Shown: positions 59,712 to 64,000 of the stretch, piece by piece
Numbering within the stretch: position 1 is the stretch's first letter
How the letters are laid out: each line of letters begins with the position of its first letter
Assembly: GCA_910574455.1 (NCBI GenBank)
Contig: CAJSYZ010000004.1
Span: forward strand, 3,466,565 to 3,530,564
From: Trichaptum fuscoviolaceum
Lineage: Eukaryota; Basidiomycota; Agaricomycetes; Hymenochaetales; Trichaptaceae
Direction: 5' to 3'
Length of the DNA: 64,000 nucleotides
The notes under the pieces: model-generated
The model's input: the letters and a program-made list of their open reading frames with translations, nothing else
What the model was told of the DNA's origin: nothing
The model's database searches: none
Translations under genes and position numbers: made by a program

Positions 59712-60988
59712 ACCGCAGGCGTCATGTATTTCGATTGCAAACTCCCTGGTTCCGATATCGGATGATAGGGTAGATGCACTTTCAGTGGGGGGGGCCGAAT
59801 ACCGGAAAGATGACTGGAAGCCTGAGAATGAGCCTGGAAAAGTCTAGAGACCGTAACTGACATGCTTTGGAGACCGGCATTGATGATTGCGATGAGTTTG
59901 TAAGTTACGTCGTAGTAGGCCTGGAAGAACGGTATGAAGAATTGGAAAGCCTTAAGATCTTTGGCATCCGTATCGTATGAGTTCAATACTGCCATAAACT
60001 CTTCTGCCTTCTCTTCTCTATAAAGTCCATATTCAGATAACAGTTGTCTAAGACCTTCCGAGCCGTCGCGAGAATGAAGTTGGTAGTATTCATTCATGAT
60101 TTTCTGAAACTTGAACTTGTTCAACTCGAAGTAGAGGGAACCGAAGGGATCATCAGTGCCTCGACTGTCAAGGCAAGTCCGTATCTCCTCTCTTGAGAAC
60201 CCAAGGACAATTGCGGAGGATTCCATGAAGAAGAACCTTAGACTATCCAAGGTCTTCCTTACTCTAACAGCGTCGCCTGCTGCCCGTGACTAACAAGCGT
60301 AGGTTATTAGACGTTCTTTTTCGAAACATGATCATAATACTTACCCCAGCAATATTATCAGTCAAGAGAGCGACATCAGAATATATCTTGCGAAGAGTAT
60401 CGTTCAACGTAGCAACCTGACCCTCCAAACTCGCAATCCTATCATCTGATGAAAGGCCTGGATGGCCTGAAGTCGAGCGAACCGACGCGCTGCCTTCTAT
60501 GCCAGTGTGCGACATGGCACCTGGATGGCCTGAAGTCGAGTGAACCGACTCGTTGCCTTCTATGCCAGTGAGCTGTGCATTTTGTGCCACAGCGTCAAGC
60601 AGTTTACCCATAGTACGTCCGGGAGATTTATTAGGTGGTTCGAGAACACCGCCAGGTCCCGGGACGCGATAATCGGCCAGTGATGGTGACCTTGATGGTG
60701 GTGGAAACGGATGTCGGGAATGATTCCCCCCCTTCAAGTTCAAGTTTGGGCCTTTTCTGATTGGGCTCACTAGGACTCGGAGATGAAGGGCCGCATTTGT
60801 TCTCGGCAGAAAATATGACACTACTAAAATCTTGACTTGCGCCTATCTGCGTGTACGCAGCAATCCAGTTTGGGTAGTGTGAGCTGCCGCCACCAGCGGG
60901 TGAGTTGCTGAGCTGCCTGTGTGAGCTGCCGCCCCCTGGGCTCCCTGCGTGAGCTGCCGCTACCACCTCTAGAATTTGATCCCGACAT

Positions 60989-61821
60989 GTTAATTGTGTG
61001 AGACCCAAGCGTCACTGGCGTGCCAGTGGTGGGATCGAATACCCATCATTCCGACTCCTTTTACGATCTACAATTTAGTTATTGTCAGAACCAACAAGGG
61101 CGTTCGACTCAAACTCAGGCTCACTGGACATTTTGGATATTTTGAACAAAACTGTGACTTGAAGCCTGATAGGAGGTTGTTTCGCTTTCTCCAACAGCTT
61201 CAAAATGGAGTTAAAACTGGTGCAATAGTATAGTAGCTGTGAGCCTACCAACTCCGAGTCCGACTCCGAGTCGTCGGAACCGAATAGTAGTATCTTGAAC
61301 TTCGGTTCAAATTTAGAGATCAAGTTGCCAATATACTAGTAGTAGTAGATAGTACTACTCAGGCTACAACTTGAAGTTTGAAGATCTCAGTCAGCGGATG
61401 AAGTTAAACTAGGAGACTGGTTGACTCACCGCCAGCCTGAGTACCGCCAGTGGCAGCCTCTGAACTAAAATTTAGGTGGCAGGGACTTCGACTTTAAGGT
61501 GAGAGGGCTTCAAGCTGTTGAAAAGAACAACCTTGAGTACTACTAGAGTACAGTACTACAGAGTATAGTAGACAAAGACACGATACGTCGATGCCACTGG
61601 CAGTGGGCATGGGGTAGTCAGGCTACTAAATGCGGAACTTGAATCTGAACTTGAAGCCAGACTTCTCAGGCTCACGCCACTCACTGCCAGTGGCAGCCAC
61701 TGCAGAACCGTGCCAGTGACGTCTTTCCCACTGCATTCTTTCCCATTTCGTCCCAATAGTACTACCTATTCATCTTGAACTCGAAAGCACAACAGCAACG
61801 ACTTCAACTTGAATCAGCATC
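60989..61821. promoter_or_regulatory. Divergent promoter region of the right cassette
   Basis: No coding sequence. It holds repeated words CACTGGC/GCCAGTGG (including CACTGCCAGTGGCAGCCACT), CTCCGAGTCCGACTCCGAGT, ACTTGAAGTTTGAAG, TTGAACTTCGGTTCAA (an inverted repeat) and ACTAGTAGTAGTAG. The same vocabulary is found at 52149-52420 in the Plavaka-like element. Confidence 0.5.
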
Positions 61822-63181
61822 ATGCTGGCATCATCCAAGCCATCACGTAGAAATCCGATTCCGCGTGAGTCCTACAGCTTTTCTACTACGTTCTCCTATA
61901 CCGGCAGCAATGATTAATGAGGTGATATCCAGCTTCGCCAAGGGAAGGCTTTGATTTGATAGAATTGTCTCGGCAGATCACGGGCTTTCGCCCATCCAAC
62001 GAGGAAAATAGTATTCGATCTGCAAGGCAGAGACTAGAAGGTGTCATCGATGGCATAATGGCCAGGTGAGTCCTACTTTCTCCTTCGCCGTGTAGTCCTG
62101 CTTTGTTGACTACTTCTACTCGTGGCAGAGAATCAGAGTCTGAGCGGATCAATAGTGCCTCGTAGAACCCCTCGGATGCCAACAAACACTCACACGGACT
62201 AACAAGCACCCCTATGCATCGGACTGGGCGTTTGATCAGGATTTGTGACGACCGTTCTCCCATCTGACATGAATATTCTCTGCAAGCAGATCGGAAAGGG
62301 GCAATTTTGGAATTATGCAGACTTGAGAAGGTATGAACCAAAGAGCTTGTGTGGTTCAGCTGCTTTTGATGACATTCTGGAGTTCATGGGATGGAAGGAA
62401 GGCACTCAAGTACATGATGGTCTGGTGCATATCAAAGATTTCACGAAACCGGGCGACATCTACAGCCGTGTTTATCAAGAAGAAACGGACAAACAAGCGA
62501 TTACAGATAAGCAGCTCCATAGAGCACTAGCGAATGATGGCACAAAGGTCGTATCCTCGAAGCTTGAAACAAGACGGGTATATAAGTTTGGTTGGACAAC
62601 TGGCCACACAGTGGGCGTTTATAACAATCTCACTTCCTACTGGGTCGATCTTACACTAGAATATGATGTCACAGTCTCCGGTGAAGGCAAACGTCGCAAA
62701 ACTGTGGATCAAAGAAGGTGTAAAGGGCGTCAAGAGTTGCTGGCAGGCGGTCCTGCAATTTCCACCCGGCAAGCACTTCGGTGGTCCTAGCCGTATATTT
62801 GGAGACCAAGGTGATTCCGGAAGCTTGGTCATCGACCAGGATGCCAACGCACTTGGTACAATCACCTTTGTTACGACTTCGACCGAATGGCAACACGATG
62901 GGTTCACTTACGGAGTCCCTATTTGGCAACAATTGTCGGAGATGCGCACCTCAGGCTTCGGTTACGGTGATATTCATTTCGGATTCGAATCACAAGAGGA
63001 TGATGCAGTGATGTCGGAACTTGCGGAATATCATCCACAGATTAAGGTAACTAGGGCTAACAAGGGCTCGAGTACATGGAAAGCGTGGTTTAATGAGGAG
63101 CACCACAAGGTTGAGCGGGAACGAGCAGCATTGGGACCTTTTAATTCACTTAGACCGCAGACTCGGAGTCAGACGAAGTAG
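61822..63181 (+). pseudogene. Trypsin-like serine protease-like gene, probably broken
   Basis: Possible exons at 61822-61861 (MLASSKPSRRNPIP), about 61929-62065 (GFDLIELSRQITGF, SARQRLEGVIDGIMA) and from about 62129 lead into a long frame from 62245. That frame contains VYKFGWTTGHTVGVYNN, matching the GRTTGxTxG segment of fungal trypsin-fold proteins. A second frame (62663-63181) has FGDQGDSGSLVID, the catalytic-serine GDSGS motif of the chymotrypsin fold, then TYGVPIW and IHFGFES. A frame change of uncertain cause lies near 62665-62700 without an evident intron, and a TAG interrupts the third exon near 62162, so the copy is likely a pseudogene. I could not find the catalytic His segment; it may be degenerate, or this may be a non-peptidase relative. 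The 3' third is shared with 1326-1568. Confidence 0.6.
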
Positions 63182-64000
63182 CCTGAGGACTCAGGCTTGT
63201 ACTCAAACTATTTCTAACTGTTTTCTTTTCGTAGCATTACCTCATACCAGTGCATACCACTAGTATTCAAGTTGTGTCTTTGTATGTTTGTCTCCTGTTC
63301 TGTGTTCGTCGACCTTATACTTGTGTTTTCTGTGCATCGGTATTCAAGTTGTTGTATTCTGTATGTAAATAAAAAACGATATGAATTGTTTACTAACTAT
63401 TCCGAGTCGGACTTGGACTCACTGGCACCAGTGATGCTCTAATTACTGCCCGATAAATTCACGACTGGCTCGAATCCGGGTCTACCAACCTGAAGACCGA
63501 ACATCGTTACGGGTCATTGTTCGGCAACTTGAACTTTTGAGCTGAACTTGAAGTCCCACGACTCGGACTCGGTCTCAGGCTCTGACTCGGAAGTTCTTCC
63601 GACTCGGAGGTCAGCTTGAAGTCGGAAACTACTAGTACTAGTAAACTAAGCCTGAGGGGCGAAGGTCGGTCCGGCTACTACTACAACTGCTCTGCTCGAC
63701 AACTATTAGGTATAATAATTTTAATGGAATGACGGGTTGTTATTCTCGGGACGTTCTAGGTCAGAGGGAACTGGACGGCTTGACTTATGCTATTGCCTTC
63801 TGGCAGACGACGGAGGAGCTGGATCAAATGGGCTTTGCGACCAACCTTGATTCAAAGACAGACACGCAACTTGGTAGTATTGTTTTCCCGACTCCGAGTC
63901 AGCAAGAGCCCGACGTGGACATCGCCGCTCGCCTTTTCCCAGACTGAGCCCCTTCCTCAACTCCCCCACCATGCGCACAAACTCTCTCATCTCATCCTCT
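63182..64000 (+). other. 3' flank of the protease-like gene, right copy
   Basis: It matches 1569-2386, including the 72-codon ORF (63729-63947) and the CGAGTCGG/CTTGAAG/ACTAGTAC word cluster at 63400-63650. The window ends inside the repeat. Confidence 0.6.

Larger units (their letters stand above)
57230..60988 (-). pseudogene. Unknown coiled-coil-like repeat-borne gene, split by a hAT element
   Basis: This minus-strand gene has exon 1 (60988-60345), a roughly 57-nt intron, then one long exon from about 60287 to 57230, cut at 59712/58066 by a hAT insertion. Removing the insertion and one target copy restores a continuous frame (TPAV joins ERLHF). The encoded protein is mainly helical: SREEIRTCLDS, FELNKFKFQKIMNEYYQLH, KAFQFFIPFFQAYYDVTYKL, then RRLISALRIVKRWLQIAS and GIAVNIDIKQILGYRNYLEL near the end. 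I do not recognise the family. The right-copy exon 1 also has one extra A in GGTGGAAACGG (about 60708) that breaks the frame relative to the copy at 28-615. Membership of the duplicated cassette suggests it travels with the protease gene. Confidence 0.65.
60317..64000. repeat. Right copy of the long dispersed repeat cassette
   Basis: This is nearly identical to 1-2386, with the 1.2-kb middle (about 61685-62922) that the left copy has lost. It runs off the window end. It includes exon 1 of the unknown minus-strand gene, the divergent promoter, the protease-like gene and its 3' flank. Confidence 0.93.

Overview
This is a nuclear genome fragment from a filamentous basidiomycete, most likely an agaricomycete. 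Genes are interrupted by many 42-65 nt GT..AG introns, there are no operons, and the recognisable genes are fungal: a GWT1 acyltransferase, a mitochondrial bL28 protein, an F-box protein with a Cys pair of a type common in agaricomycetes, a Clp1-like protein, a BCS1-like AAA relic and a Plavaka-type transposase. All identifications come from reading the sequence; no search was run.

Layout. (1) 1-2386: a copy of a repeat cassette that recurs at 60317-64000. It carries the first exon of an unknown minus-strand gene, a motif-rich promoter and the last piece of a trypsin-like protease gene. (2) 2640-4020: a frameshifted BCS1-like AAA ATPase pseudogene. (3) 4887-5744: a three-exon DEDDy 3'-5' exonuclease gene. 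(4) 6389-36698: a tandem array of four complete 6.0-7.3 kb units plus a terminal partial unit. Every unit carries an NT-C2-domain gene with its upstream DNA. Only the last gene copy (35005-36698) is full length; the other four end early because of a shared 11-bp deletion. Each of the four complete units also has, downstream of the truncated gene and pointing back at it, a minus-strand TATA-box promoter followed by three or four canonical introns. Two families of regularly interspersed motifs lie upstream of the two opposing promoters. (5) 37113-45361: conserved single-copy genes (mrpl28, a small secreted protein, an F-box protein, GWT1). (6) 45755-46793: a Clp1-like gene. (7) 47883-57002: a Plavaka-like DNA transposon with a long minus-strand accessory gene and a divergent plus-strand transposase gene, disabled by a nonsense codon and a nested 575-bp solo LTR. 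(8) 57230-63181: a second divergent gene pair, an unknown coiled-coil-like gene (split by a 1645-bp hAT insertion with 8-bp target duplication) and a trypsin-like protease gene.

The most unusual part is the NT-C2 array. It contains type A units (1 and 2), a hybrid (3) and type B (4 and the head of 5), which points to unequal exchange. The conserved, spliced-looking antisense locus opposite each truncated gene suggests a self-contained sense/antisense arrangement that may feed RNA silencing or encode short basic peptides. A second theme is a shared set of promoter words (CACTGGCA, CTTGAAC/G, CGAGTCCGAGTC, TACTAGTAG) found in transposon promoters, in the end cassettes and in the type B promoter of the C2 gene.
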